Assembly (NCBI RefSeq): GCF_009380135.2
Contig: NZ_WHUT02000005.1
Location: 248,001-312,000, forward strand
From: Fertoeibacter niger
GTDB taxonomy: Bacteria; Pseudomonadota; Alphaproteobacteria; Rhodobacterales; Rhodobacteraceae
Direction of reading: 5' to 3'
Length of the DNA stretch: 64,000 nt
Below, in pieces: positions 7,517 through 20,000 of the stretch. The notes under the pieces are model-generated. The model was not told where the DNA came from and made no database searches. It saw only the letters and a program-made list of their open reading frames with translations. The position numbers and the translations under genes were made by a program. The stretch's first letter is position 1; each line of letters opens with the position of its first letter.

Positions 7517-8409
7517 TCGTTCAGGCGGTATTCCACGATCTCGGTGCGCTGGAAAAACCGGAAATTGTCATCGGCGATCATGGTCAGGCGCAGTGCGCCG
7601 GTGGCATCGCGCCAGACCGACAGGCCTTCCAGATTGTCATGCCGCCCGACCCCGGTTTCCAGCAGGGTTTCCTCGGCGCTCAGGCCATCGGCGTCCAGCA
7701 CGAACCGGCGCACGCGCGATGCAAATCCCAGCACACCGCGAAACTGCCGCTCCAGCAGATAGAACCGCCCGTCAGGCCCTATGTCGGCAGCCACCGGCAG
7801 GAACGACCCCCTGCGCGGCAGGCCAAAGGGCTGATCCCAATCCCCACCGCGGAAACGATAGACCGGAAAGGGCCGGTCTTCGCGCCCCGAGCGTTCGGGC
7901 AGGGTGTAAAGCGTGCCGTCCCGGTCCACCGCCAAAGCCTCCAGCGCGGAATTGCGCTGCATCGTGCGAAATGCCGGGTGCAGCGGCAGATTTTCGGCCG
8001 AGGCACCAAAGCGCGGATAGCGCAGCACGCGCGCGGCACCCTCGAACGACACATAGATCGCGCCATCCGGCCCCACGGCCATGCCTTCGCTGTCGCTGCG
8101 CGCGCGCGACAGCGGGGCTTCGGCATTGGCTTTCAGCAGTTCCATCGGGTCGGCGGTGACATCGGTGATGACGCCTTCGGCATCGCGGGTGATGCGGCCT
8201 TGCGTCCATGCGCCCCGATCCGACAAGGCGATGAAACCCAAGCCGTCCGCGGTCATCTCGATAGCCGAAAAGCCGCCGAACCGCTCGTCATCCATCTGCC
8301 AGCCATAGCTTCCCAGAAAGCCCTGCGCCGGTGCCTGGCTGGCAGAACTGTCAAGCCCCAGTGCCAGCACCAGCCCGGCGGCTAGCGCGAGGCGAGAACG
8401 TCGGCGCAT
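7513..8409 (-). CDS. Secreted esterase-like phytase-domain protein
   Basis: This 298-residue protein belongs to the 'esterase-like activity of phytase' group (PF13449-like beta-propeller proteins). Residues 1-29 form a clear signal peptide (RRR followed by a leucine/alanine-rich core ending near SSASQAPAQ), so it acts outside the cytoplasm. The body shows repeated beta-propeller turns such as [47 protein letters not shown] and [10 protein letters not shown]. The substrate is unknown. Its start overlaps the 3' end of mepA by 28 bp, placing it in one transcript with the MFS transporter and mepA genes. Confidence 0.82.
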   Translation of the reverse strand: MRRRSRLALAAGLVLALGLDSSASQAPAQGFLGSYGWQMDDERFGGFSAIEMTADGLGFIALSDRGAWTQGRITRDAEGVITDVTADPMELLKANAEAPLSRARSDSEGMAVGPDGAIYVSFEGAARVLRYPRFGASAENLPLHPAFRTMQRNSALEALAVDRDGTLYTLPERSGREDRPFPVYRFRGGDWDQPFGLPRRGSFLPVAADIGPDGRFYLLERQFRGVLGFASRVRRFVLDADGLSAEETLLETGVGRHDNLEGLSVWRDATGALRLTMIADDNFRFFQRTEIVEYRLND

Positions 8410-9272
8410 TGTTGCGGCAGATCAGCCATGGTGAATTCGCGCGGCGTCTTGGCGCGGGGTGCGGGCGGGTCTTTCGGTTTCTTGGTGGGTTTCGGCGGGT
8501 TCAGATAATCCGTCACCCACCATGTCAGCGTATCGTCGCAGCCATTGCCGCCGTTGGACAATTCATCCACGGTCGGCGTCTGGGTCTGGCAGGCTGTTGC
8601 CCCTTTGGGGCATTTCAGCCGCACATGGAAATGCGTGTCATGCCCGGCCACGGGGCGGATTTTCTGCAACCAGCCCTTGTCCTTGCGGGTGGCGGTCTTG
8701 CACATCTCGATCTTCACCGCGGCGGCCACGAAAATACGGTCCACCCTTTTGTCCGACGCGGCGGCGCGCAGCAAGGCGTGGTGGCTATTCGTCCAGTTGT
8801 CCGTCACCGACCGCTGATCGGCTGACCGCACGGGGATGGAGCTGATCTTTTCCCGTTCCGCCCGGGTCAGATCAAGCCTGCGCGGCGGCAGCATCCAGAT
8901 ATCGGCATCCAGCCCGATCTGGTGGCTGGCGTGGCCCGATGTCATCGGCCCGCCGCGCGGCTGGCTGATGTCACCGATGTAAAGGCCCGCCCAGCCCACC
9001 TTGGTGGCTGCCACGCTCAGCTGTTGCACAAACTCCACCAGTTCCGGCTGGCCCCAGTTGCGGTTGCGCGACAGGCGCATCGCCTGCCATGTCGGCCCGG
9101 TTTCCGGCAGTTGCACCATTCCGGCGCCGCAGCCCTTGGCGTAACTGCCCACCGGCATCGGGGCCTGCTGCGAGGCGTCGCCCTGCGCGCCAAACAGCTT
9201 GTTGGCCAGTTGCTGCGCCTCGGCACCGCCCGCAAGGGACAGCGCAAGCGCCAGAGTCAGAATACGGATCAT
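8382..9272 (-). CDS. mepA: Penicillin-insensitive murein endopeptidase
   Basis: This 296-residue zinc (LAS-type) peptidase cuts D-Ala-meso-DAP cross-links in periplasmic peptidoglycan. A signal peptide occupies residues 1-19 (ending GGAEA). Zinc and catalytic motifs are [15 protein letters not shown] (His114, His117, Asp122/124) and [13 protein letters not shown] (His211, His214, His216). Cysteines in GCGAG, EMCK, LKCPKG and NGCDD fit the disulfides of this family. The start overlaps the upstream UMF1-type transporter stop by four bases. Length is close to the roughly 270-300 residues usual in the family. Confidence 0.94.
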   Translation of the reverse strand: MIRILTLALALSLAGGAEAQQLANKLFGAQGDASQQAPMPVGSYAKGCGAGMVQLPETGPTWQAMRLSRNRNWGQPELVEFVQQLSVAATKVGWAGLYIGDISQPRGGPMTSGHASHQIGLDADIWMLPPRRLDLTRAEREKISSIPVRSADQRSVTDNWTNSHHALLRAAASDKRVDRIFVAAAVKIEMCKTATRKDKGWLQKIRPVAGHDTHFHVRLKCPKGATACQTQTPTVDELSNGGNGCDDTLTWWVTDYLNPPKPTKKPKDPPAPRAKTPREFTMADLPQQCADVLASR

Positions 9273-10606
9273 GTCAGCGCCTGTTCACCATTCGGTTTGA
9301 CCCAGAGTAGCAGAACCAGCCCGATAAGGAACAGCCCGATCAGCGGGGCCGCCCCGATGCGCTGTGAACCGCTGATATCCGTGCTGACCGCGATCAGGAA
9401 GGGCGCAAGGAACGAGGTCGCCTTGCCCGCCAGCGCGTAGAGGCCGAAGGATTCGGTCATGCGGTCGGGATCGGATTGGGTGATCATCATAGTGCGGCTG
9501 GCCGATTGCAGCGCGCCGCCCGCCGCCCCGATCAGCGCGCCGAGGATGTAGAACGCAATGTCGGGCAGGTTGCTTTCGGGTGTCACCGCCATGCCGAACA
9601 CCGTCTCGCGCGACACCAGCACCACGCCCAGCGCCACCAGCGTCAGCACAAGCACACAGGTAACGATCACCGGTTTTGGCCCATAGCGGCTGTCGGCCCG
9701 CCCGCCGATCCAGGCAAAGACCGCGCCCGTGACAGCCGCCAGGATGCCGAAAATCCCCACATCCCGCGTGGCCCAGCCCAGAACCCCCACCGCATAGATG
9801 CCGCCAAAGGTATACATGCCGTTGAGCGCATCACGGTAGAACATCGACGACATCAGATAAGCCGACAGGCTGGACCGTGCGGGCAGGCTGCGCAATGTCT
9901 GGCGCAGGTCGGGCCAGGCCTGCCGTGCCGCATCGCGCACGGTCAGATCGGTGGCCCGGCGCGGCTCGCGCACCCACAGGAAGAACGGTATCATGAACAC
10001 GACATACCAGATCGCCGTCAGCGGCCCCACGGCCCGCGTGCCCTCACGCTCTGCCGGATCAAGGCCAAAGGCCGGCGGCTGGCCGAGCAGCGTCTTGCCC
10101 GCATTGCCATCCTCGAAGAACAGCAGCATCACCACCAGCGCCAGCACCCCGCCCAGATACCCGAAGGCCCAGCCCGATCCGGAAATGCGCCCCATCTGCT
10201 GCGGCGTGCCCAGGCTGGGCATCATGGCATTTGTGAAGGTGGTGGCAAATTCCATGCCGATCAGGCCGATGCCAAAGGCCAGCATGATCAGCCAGACATT
10301 GAAACCATCCGGCGCGGCATACCAGATACCCCAGGCCCCCAGCACATACATCGCGGAAAACGCCCACAAAAACCCCATGCGCCCGCCCGCGCGGTCAGCA
10401 ATCGTGCCCAGCAGGGGCGAGCCCACGGCGATGATCAGCCCCGCCGCCGCAATGCCATAGCCCCAGACCGTCTGCGCGGATGTGCCGTCGCCCATCACCT
10501 GCGTGACATAGGGCGCAAAGATGAAGGTCAGCAGCAGCGTGTTGTAGGGCTGGCTGGCCCAGTCAAAGAAATACCAGCCCCAGATCCGTTGTCTTGCGCT
10601 TGCCAT
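9269..10606 (-). CDS. MFS transporter, UMF1/Atg22-like family
   Basis: This 445-residue inner-membrane protein has about 11-12 hydrophobic segments and the family start WGWYFFDWASQPYNTLLLTF, typical of the UMF1 (vacuole effluxer Atg22-like) branch of the major facilitator superfamily. ESFGLYALAGKATSFLAPFL near the C-terminus is also characteristic. Substrates of bacterial members are largely unknown; amino-acid or drug efflux has been proposed. The frame is open well upstream of 10606, but MASARQRIWGW gives the family N-terminus, and upstream sequence overlaps the thioesterase region. The stop overlaps the mepA start. Confidence 0.88.
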   Translation of the reverse strand: MASARQRIWGWYFFDWASQPYNTLLLTFIFAPYVTQVMGDGTSAQTVWGYGIAAAGLIIAVGSPLLGTIADRAGGRMGFLWAFSAMYVLGAWGIWYAAPDGFNVWLIMLAFGIGLIGMEFATTFTNAMMPSLGTPQQMGRISGSGWAFGYLGGVLALVVMLLFFEDGNAGKTLLGQPPAFGLDPAEREGTRAVGPLTAIWYVVFMIPFFLWVREPRRATDLTVRDAARQAWPDLRQTLRSLPARSSLSAYLMSSMFYRDALNGMYTFGGIYAVGVLGWATRDVGIFGILAAVTGAVFAWIGGRADSRYGPKPVIVTCVLVLTLVALGVVLVSRETVFGMAVTPESNLPDIAFYILGALIGAAGGALQSASRTMMITQSDPDRMTESFGLYALAGKATSFLAPFLIAVSTDISGSQRIGAAPLIGLFLIGLVLLLWVKPNGEQALT

Positions 10607-10679
10607 GTGAACCCCATCCGCTGCCCGGCGATGAAGCCTGAAATCCCATGGTTCTGCAAGCGCGGCAAAGCCTGCGGCG

Positions 10680-11216
10680 TCACTCGCCCCGCAGCGGTGG
10701 CCAGGGCCGCCCGGCATCGCCCGCGATCCAGGCCTGCACCCAATCGGGCAATACCGGGCTTTGCACCGGCTGGCCCATCGCTGCCAGCACCCGTTCGGGC
10801 GGCACGATGCCCGCGCCCGAGGTGACGGCGGACCGCAGCAGCATGTGGCTGGTGCATTCGGCCCCCTTCCACATGCTTTGTTCCATATACAGAAACCGTT
10901 GGTCCCAGCCGATGCAGCGGCTGTGCATCTCGATCCGGTCGAACAGCCGCACCCGGCGGCGGTAGCGCGTGGAATTGCCCGCCACCGCAATGCCCCAGCC
11001 ATTCGCCTTGGTGACGGCATGCAGCCCGGTGCGCTGGCCCAGCGGGATGCGCCCCAGATCATACAGCGTCAGCGTGCGGCCGTTGTTCAGCTCCCTCCAC
11101 GGGTCGATATCCTGCGGCCAGCAGATGTGGTGCGACACATGCGTGCCCAGGATCGGCAGCGGCGGCGCGTTGCGGAATTTCCAGATTTCCTTGAACATGC
11201 GGGCATAGGGATACAT
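10680..11216 (-). CDS. Thioesterase-like (hot-dog fold, 4HBT_2) protein
   Basis: This 178-residue protein resembles acyl-CoA thioesterase-like hot-dog-fold proteins found widely in Rhodobacterales. Visible segments are THVSHHICWPQDIDPWRELNNGRTLTLYDLGR and CIGWDQRFLYMEQSMWKGAECTSH, where the substrate-facing helix and sheets of the fold would lie. The start at 11216 is supported by an AAAGGAG ribosome-binding site seven bases upstream; a longer reading frame exists but lacks such a site. It is divergent from yggT. The acyl substrate cannot be predicted. Confidence 0.8.
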   Translation of the reverse strand: MYPYARMFKEIWKFRNAPPLPILGTHVSHHICWPQDIDPWRELNNGRTLTLYDLGRIPLGQRTGLHAVTKANGWGIAVAGNSTRYRRRVRLFDRIEMHSRCIGWDQRFLYMEQSMWKGAECTSHMLLRSAVTSGAGIVPPERVLAAMGQPVQSPVLPDWVQAWIAGDAGRPWPPLRGE

Positions 11217-11353
11217 CGCGCACTCCTTTGCGCCCTCGCTGCCGCGTTGCGGCATCGGCGTCAAGCCGCAACGCGGCGGAACATGGTTGGTGGTTGCCCT
11301 TTGGTGTGGTGGGCATTACCTGTCGCTCTGGAAAACCTGTGCGGAGTGCGGAC

Positions 11354-11641
11354 GTGGAATCGATCTATAAAATTCTGATGATGCTGCTCGGCATCGCGCA
11401 GTTTATCATTTTCGCACATATCATCATGAGCTGGCTGATCCAGTTTCAGGTGCTGAACCTGCGTCAGCCGCTGGTGGCGCAGATCTGGGATGGCCTGAAC
11501 CGTCTGCTGGAGCCGGTCTATTCCCGCGTGCGGTCGTTTCTTCCCAACATGGGCGGACTTGATCTCGCGCCGCTGATTGTGCTTCTGGCCGTTTATGCGC
11601 TGCGCATCGTGCTGGACAGCAACAGGGCGTTTTTCTACTGA
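11354..11641 (+). CDS. YggT family membrane protein
   Basis: This 95-residue protein has two YggT-type hydrophobic segments (KILMMLLGIAQFIIFAHII and the C-terminal LAPLIVLLAVYALRIVL) separated by the conserved SWL and LEPVYSRVRSFLP motifs. Family members sit in the inner membrane and have been linked to osmotic tolerance and to cell-division-associated gene clusters; the exact role is unsettled. The GTG at 11354 is chosen because GGAG lies upstream and the family N-terminus starts just before the first helix. recQ follows after 62 bp; that gap contains a 14-bp CCGGTT/AACCGG palindrome at 11664. Confidence 0.88.
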   Translation: MESIYKILMMLLGIAQFIIFAHIIMSWLIQFQVLNLRQPLVAQIWDGLNRLLEPVYSRVRSFLPNMGGLDLAPLIVLLAVYALRIVLDSNRAFFY

Positions 11642-11703
11642 GATACACGCTCTGTTTGCCTTTCCGGTTCAAACCGGATGCGCTGCAATTGATCTACGGT
11701 TTC

Positions 11704-13742
<2,039 letters not shown>

Positions 13743-13746
<4 letters not shown>

Positions 13747-14192
13747 TTCAGGACCAGAATTGCCAGATTGAGCGCCGCCGCAATGCTGACCCACAGCGCA
13801 TAGGGCAAAAACAGCAGCGCCGACAACCGGTCACGCCCCCATTCCCGCGCGATGAAGGCGACAATCGTGGCCAGCATGCCCGCAATCACCACCATCCCGC
13901 CCAAGGGCGACTGCATGCCGAAGAACACCGGCGACCACAGCAGGTTGAACGCCATCTGCATGACCCACAGCACCCGCTCGCCGCCATAGAGCGCCTTGCG
14001 CGCGCCCACCCAGCCGATCAGCACATAAAGCACGCTCCACACCGGGCCGAAAACCCAGTTCGGCGGGGTGAACCACGGCTTTTGCAGGCTTTGATACCAG
14101 TCTCCGGGCAGGTTTGCGGCCCCTATGGCACCACCTGCGGCAAAAACCGCGAGGATGAACAGGGCGTGGACGATGATGTGTTTCAGCGACAT
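13743..14192 (-). CDS. tspO: TspO/MBR-family tryptophan-rich sensory protein
   Basis: This 149-residue membrane protein has the five-helix TspO fold, with motifs PGDWYQSLQKPWFTPPNWVF and WVGARKALYG near the first loop and MQMAFNLLWSPVFFG in helix 3. Family members bind porphyrins and, in Rhodobacter, regulate photosynthesis genes in response to oxygen; here it is not next to visible pigment genes. It is convergent with recQ and the two stops overlap by four bases. The length matches the usual 150-160 residues. Confidence 0.93.
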
Positions 14193-14264
14193 GAAACTCT
14201 CGGTTCAGGGAAAGGGTGCATGATGCCCCCCAACCCCGCCGGAACACAAGCGGTTCCACGATCC

Positions 14265-16826
14265 TCAGCCAAGGCCCGCAACCGCCCTTTCTTCGGCTGC
14301 TTCGATCATCGGCAGCGCGTCAGGCGGGCAATGGGCCGCCAGCGCCTCGATGATCACCGACTTGCGCAGGGGTTTGGTCATGTAGCGGTCGATCCCGGCG
14401 GCAAGGATGGCCGCTGCATCCCCGTCCATCGCATGCGCTGTCAGCGCCAGAATGGGCACGCGCCCCGCGCCGCTTTCCAGCTGGCGAATGGCGCGGGCGG
14501 CATCGCAGCCATCCATTTCCGGCATGGAGATATCCATGAAGATCAGGTCAGGTGCGATCGTCTGAAACAGTTCCACCGCCTCGCGCCCGTTGGCGGCAAA
14601 TGTCAGGTCGATGGGCACATCCTTCACCATCTTGCGGAAGACGAGCTGGTTTGTGCGATTGTCCTCGGCTGCCAGCACGCGCATCCGGCGACCGGCGGCC
14701 GGCAGAGGTGGCGCCGGCGGGGCCGACGCCCGAACCGGGCCCGACAACGCCTGCAAACGGCGGTAAAGCTCTGACCGCAGCAAGGGTTTTTGCAGGATTG
14801 CCGCCAGGTGCGCAGCACCCTCGTCTTGCCGCGCCAGCACGGGGTTTGATGACAGCAGCACGACCGGCATCTGCCAGCCGTCGGCATGCAGCCGCGCGGC
14901 CAGCGCCAGCCCGTCCATCTCAGGCATTTCGTGATCGGTCAGCACCACGTCGAACCCGTCATCCGTCGCCAGCACAGCCAGCGCCTCGGCCGCCGAACGG
15001 CAAAGTGTGACTGCGATACCGCAGGGCGTCAGTTGCCGTTCCAATATGGTGCGGTTGATGAACTGGTCATCCACCACCAATGCGCGTTTCACTGTGACCG
15101 GAAGGCGGGGTGCGGCATCATCCTCGGCCACCGGCAGCGCCAGCCGAAAGCCGAAGCATGATCCGCGCCCGGCCTCGCTGTCGACCCAGACCACGCCCTC
15201 CATCCGCTCGATCAGCCGCCGGGTGATGGCCAGCCCCAGCCCCGTGCCCTCGAACTTGCGGTTGGCGGCGGTTTCCACCTGGTTGAACTCGCCAAAGATG
15301 TGGTCCAGATGTTCGGGCGCGATGCCGATGCCGGTGTCTTCTACCGTCACATGCAACTGCTGCTGGCCCGGGGCCGATTCCAGCCCCACCACGCGGATCA
15401 GCACATGGCCCTGCTCGGTGAATTTCACCGCATTGCCCACCAGATTGGTCATGACCTGCCGCAGGCGCCCGGGATCGCCGACATAGCGCGTGGGCAGGAA
15501 CATGTCGAAATCGATCACCAGATCCAGCCCCTTGGCCCGCGCGCGCGGTTGCAGCAGCATGGCAACCTCGTGAATTGTTCTTTCCAGATCAAAAGGTTCG
15601 GGGTGCAGCGTCAGGCGTTCCGCCTCGATCTTGGAATAGTCCAGAATGTCGTTGATGATCACCAGCAACGCCTCGCCCGATGATTTTATCGTTTCGGCAA
15701 ACAGCCGCTGTTCCTCGGACAAGGCGGTGTCGCACAGCAGTTCGGCCATGCCCACGACGCCGTTCATGGGGGTGCGGATCTCATGGCTCATATTGGCCAG
15801 AAAGGCCGATTTCGCGCGGTTTGCCGCCTCGGCTGCGATCCGGGCGGCATCCAGCGCGGCCTGCTGTTCCTTCAGTTCCGTGATGTCCACGCGCAGGCCC
15901 ACGCGCCCGCCGTCGGGTGTGGCCTGTTCCAGCACGCGCAGCCAGCGGCCATCCTCCAGCCGCTGTTCCTGCATCGCTTCGGGGTTTCGATGGCTGGCCA
16001 GCCTGTCGCGCAGCCATTCCTCTTCACGCCCCACGGCATCCATGTGCTGCCCGCGCTCCAGCCCGAAACGCAGGATATCCTCGAACCGCGCGCCGGGCAC
16101 CATGGCGGGGGCGGAACGCGGGTAAAGTTCACGGTAGCGCTGGTTGCAGGTCAACAGCCGTTCCTCCCTGTCATAGAGCACGAAACCATCGGGTATCGCC
16201 TCGATGGCCGCCCAAAGCCGCATCTGTTCGGTGATGTTCAGCGCAAGGCACACCATGTCGCCGTCGCGCGCGCGGCGGTCCACCAGACGCGCCCATTGGC
16301 CATTGGCAAACTGCACCACCACAGGCTCGATCGGGTCGCTGTCCCAGCGCGCCAGCATTTCGCCGCACCAGTCATCGACCGAGCGCGGCCCGATATCGAT
16401 CAGCCCGCTGTCACCCGCCAGCCGCAGCACCTCGGGGTAGGTGATGCCGGGGGCCAGGCCCAGCCCCTCGAACGCAGACAGATAGGCGCGGTTAGCCACC
16501 ACCATGCGGTAATGCGAGTCGAACACCGCAAAGCCATCGCGGATCGTGTCGATGGAATCCCACAGCCGCCGTTCAGCCATGACCGCAGCGGTATGCGCGC
16601 GTTCCAGATCGGTCAGGAAGCGCGAGTTCTGCGCCTTCACCTCTTCCGCCTCTGACAGGGCCACGCGCACCACGTGGCGCTGCTCGACAATCTGGTCAGA
16701 CAATGACCGCGCATGCAGCGCCAGCTTTTCATTCGCGGCATAAAGCTCGCGCTGTTTCTGTTCCAGCAGCCGTTCCGCCGCCAGCCGTGCGCGCCGTTCC
16801 TTTGCCAGCCGCTCTGCGATATCCAT
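14265..16826 (-). CDS. Cytosolic hybrid sensor histidine kinase with two PAS and two receiver domains
   Basis: This 853-residue protein lacks transmembrane segments, so it probably senses a cytoplasmic signal. An N-terminal coiled coil (about 1-85) leads to two PAS domains (about 85-205 and 205-320). HisKA carries the phospho-accepting His near 347 in SHEIRTPMNG, followed by a HATPase_c domain (DTGIGI, GTGLGLAI). Two receiver domains follow, with predicted phospho-Asp near 628 (VLTDHEMPEMDG) and 764 (FMDISMPEMDG). No histidine phosphotransfer domain or DNA-binding output is present, so a separate partner is expected. It is transcribed divergently from the alpha-2-macroglobulin gene. Confidence 0.92.
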   Translation of the reverse strand: MDIAERLAKERRARLAAERLLEQKQRELYAANEKLALHARSLSDQIVEQRHVVRVALSEAEEVKAQNSRFLTDLERAHTAAVMAERRLWDSIDTIRDGFAVFDSHYRMVVANRAYLSAFEGLGLAPGITYPEVLRLAGDSGLIDIGPRSVDDWCGEMLARWDSDPIEPVVVQFANGQWARLVDRRARDGDMVCLALNITEQMRLWAAIEAIPDGFVLYDREERLLTCNQRYRELYPRSAPAMVPGARFEDILRFGLERGQHMDAVGREEEWLRDRLASHRNPEAMQEQRLEDGRWLRVLEQATPDGGRVGLRVDITELKEQQAALDAARIAAEAANRAKSAFLANMSHEIRTPMNGVVGMAELLCDTALSEEQRLFAETIKSSGEALLVIINDILDYSKIEAERLTLHPEPFDLERTIHEVAMLLQPRARAKGLDLVIDFDMFLPTRYVGDPGRLRQVMTNLVGNAVKFTEQGHVLIRVVGLESAPGQQQLHVTVEDTGIGIAPEHLDHIFGEFNQVETAANRKFEGTGLGLAITRRLIERMEGVVWVDSEAGRGSCFGFRLALPVAEDDAAPRLPVTVKRALVVDDQFINRTILERQLTPCGIAVTLCRSAAEALAVLATDDGFDVVLTDHEMPEMDGLALAARLHADGWQMPVVLLSSNPVLARQDEGAAHLAAILQKPLLRSELYRRLQALSGPVRASAPPAPPLPAAGRRMRVLAAEDNRTNQLVFRKMVKDVPIDLTFAANGREAVELFQTIAPDLIFMDISMPEMDGCDAARAIRQLESGAGRVPILALTAHAMDGDAAAILAAGIDRYMTKPLRKSVIIEALAAHCPPDALPMIEAAEERAVAGLG

Positions 16827-17009
16827 CCGCCAGTCGCCCCGTCACCTGCACCAGCCACAGCCTTCTGCCGCAGCCGTCCCGCCGGGCACTCTGCGGCAAC
16901 AAGATGAACCAAGGCTTAATGGCGGCAAGGCGCCTGCTGCTGCGCGAATCCTTGCCAAGTGAAGCACGCGCATGCGAGGGTGATGCCGTTGAATTCGGGA
17001 GGATTTCTG

Positions 17010-20000
17010 ATGCGTGGATTGATGAATGCGCTGATGGCGGCGTCGCTGAGCCTCGCTGTTGCCGCTCCGGCTCTGGCGCAGGAAGTGGTGCCACCCAAAC
17101 GCTTTGTCCTCAGCGCCGACACCGATTTTCCGGGCGGCGATCTGGCCACGATTCTGGATACCACGCTGGATGCCTGTCAGCGCGCCTGCCTTGCGAACCA
17201 AAGCTGCACCGCATTCACCTTCAACACGCGCAACGGGTCGTGCTTTCCGAAATCAGCCCCCGGCGACGCCGCATTCTTTCAGGGCGCGTTTTCCGGCAAC
17301 CTGCTGACCGCTGCGGCGGGGGCCGAGGATCGGGCCGAAACACGGCGCGGTGAACTGACATTTTTGCAGGATTATGACATCGCCAATGCCACGGCGCAGG
17401 CCACCGGCCTTGCCAACCAGCACACGGTCAACGGCTATACCGCCGCCGAGCATCTGCAATCGGCACGCGATTCCGAATCCGCGGGCAACATGCGGCAGGC
17501 CGCGAATTTCACCGGCGCGGCGCTGAACATCACCGATTCCGCCGAGGATTGGGTGGATTATGCCCGCCTGCTGCTGGCGGCGGGGGAACCGAACACTGAC
17601 CAGCAGCGCGCCTTCCGCGATGCGGCGGTGAATGCCGCGATCAACGGCTATCTGCGCGCCGAAAGCCCGGCTTTGCGCCATACCGCGCTGGTCTACATGG
17701 GGCAGGCGTTGGAAAAGACCGACCGTGGCAACATGACCGTGCAGGCGCTGCGTCTGGCGCAGGCCTTGCAGCCGCGCGATGATACGGCGGCCCTGCTGGA
17801 TGACGCCATCGGCAAATACGGCTTCCGCATTGCGGAACATGACGTGCAGTCCGACAGCGCGCGCCCGCGCGTCTGCGCGACCTTCACCGAGGATCTGGTC
17901 GAGGCGGGGGTGGATTATTCCAGCTTTGTCCAACTGCCCGAACCCGGCCTGACAGTGGAAAAAGGCGGCTGGCGGCAGTTGTGTGTCGAGGGGCTGACCC
18001 ATGGCGCGCGTTACAGCCTGACCTTCCGCGAAGGGCTGCCTGCTGCCGATGGGCAGACCATGGCAAGATCGGTGCCGCTGAATGTCTATGTGCGCGACCG
18101 CAGCCCCGGCGTGCGCTTTCCCGGCCGCGCCTATGTGCTGCCGCGCAGCGGCACCGCCGCGCTGCCGGTGGAAACGGTGAACACGGAAAAGCTGGACCTG
18201 TCGTTGTTCCGCGTGTCTGACCGCAACCTGCTGCGCGCCATGCAGAACGATTACTTCGGCACCCCGATTGCCGACTATCAGGAAGAATACTTCAACGGCG
18301 AGATCGGGGATGAACTCTGGTCCGGCACCGCCGATGTGGCGATGGAGGTGAACCGCGATGTCACCACCCGCCTGCCGCTGGATGAAGCCATCGCAGGCCT
18401 GCCCGCCGGGATCTATGCACTGAAAGCGGCTGTGCCGGGGGTGGATACCTACACCATTCCCGCGGGATGGCAGTGGTTCGTCGTGTCCGATCTGGGTGTC
18501 ACCACGATGACCGGGGTGGACGGGCTGCATGTGTTCGTGCGGGCGCTGGGAACGGCGGGCGCGAAAGCGGGCGTGACGGTGGAACTGGTGTCGCGCGCCA
18601 ATGCGGTGCTGGGCACGGCCACCACCGACGAACTGGGCTATGCCAGTTTCGCCCCCGGCCTGACACGTGGCACGGGCGGCGCTGCGCCCGGGCTGGTGGT
18701 GGTGCGCGAGGGCGATGCCGACATGGCCTTTCTGTCGCTGTCCGACCCGGAATTTGACCTTTCCGACCGGGGGGTTGAGGGGCGCGAGCCTGCGCCGCCG
18801 GTTGATGTGTTCCTGACGACCGACCGCGGGGCCTACCGCGCTGGCGAGACGGTTTACGCCACCGCTCTGGCGCGCGATACCGTCGCTGCCGCGGTGCCGG
18901 GCCTGCCGCTGACCGCCGTGCTGAAACGCCCGGACGGGGTGGAATATTCGCGCGCGCTGGTTGCCGATGGCGGCGCGGGCGGGCATGTGTTCGCGCTGCC
19001 GGTGGGCGGTTCCGCCCCGCGCGGCGTCTGGCGGCTGGAGGTTCTGGCCGATCTGGAGGCTGCACCACTGGCCGCGAAAACCTTCCTTGTTGAAGATTTC
19101 CTGCCGGAACGCATTGATTTCACGCTGGCCCTGCCCGAAGGCACGATCCGGCTGGGCGATGCCCCCGAACTGACGATCGACGCGCGCTATCTGTTCGGTG
19201 CCCCCGGTGCCGATCTGGCGGTGGAGGGCGAGGTGCTGCTGCGCGCCGCATCCGAACTGCCGGGTTTTGCGGGCTATGTCTTTGGCCGCCATGACGAGCC
19301 TTTCGATGCACGGCTGGAAGGGTTCTCGGGCGAGCGCACCGATGAAGGTGGCCGCGCCCTGCTGCCGCTGACCCTGCCCCAGGTTGACGCCCCGGGCCGC
19401 CCGCTGGAGGCCCGCGTGACCGTGCGCGTCGCCGAAGGCTCGGGCCGCCCGGTGGAACGGCAACTGACCCGTCTGGTCGCACCCGAAGCGGCGCTGATCG
19501 GTGTGAAGCCGATGTTTGACGATGTGGTGGCCGAAGGGACCGAGGCGCGGTTCAATCTAATCGGTGTCGGGCCGGGTGGCGTGGCCTCCCCGATGGCCGT
19601 GACCTGGGAACTGACCCGGATCGAGACGAATTACCAATGGTATCAGCAGTATGGCTCGTGGAACTGGGAGCCCGTGATTTCCCGCACCCGCGTGGCCGAA
19701 GGCGCGGCCGAACTGGGCACGGATGCGGTGGAAATCGCAGCCCCCGTGACATGGGGCGAATATGAACTGGCCGTGGAACGCAGCGATGGCACGCCTGCCG
19801 CGACATCGACCACCTTCTATGCGGGCTGGTATGCGCCCGCCGATGTTTCTGCCACCCCTGACACGCTGGAACTCAGCCTCGACAAACCCGCCTATCTGCC
19901 GGGGGAAACCGCGCAACTGCGCATCGTGCCGCGCGCTGCGGGAACGGCGCTCATCACCGTGCTGTCGAACCGTCTGGTAAGCATGCAAGCGGTGGAAGTG

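Noticed and set aside
10607-11062. Upstream extension of the UMF1-type transporter frame
   Set aside because: It overlaps the thioesterase gene in another frame, and the extra residues look like Arg/Ala/Gly/Cys-rich shadow sequence before the typical family N-terminus.
17253-19463. Very long open frame antisense to the alpha-2-macroglobulin gene
   Set aside because: It is a shadow of high-GC third positions: composition is His/Arg/Gln-rich, with no domain and no ribosome-binding site.
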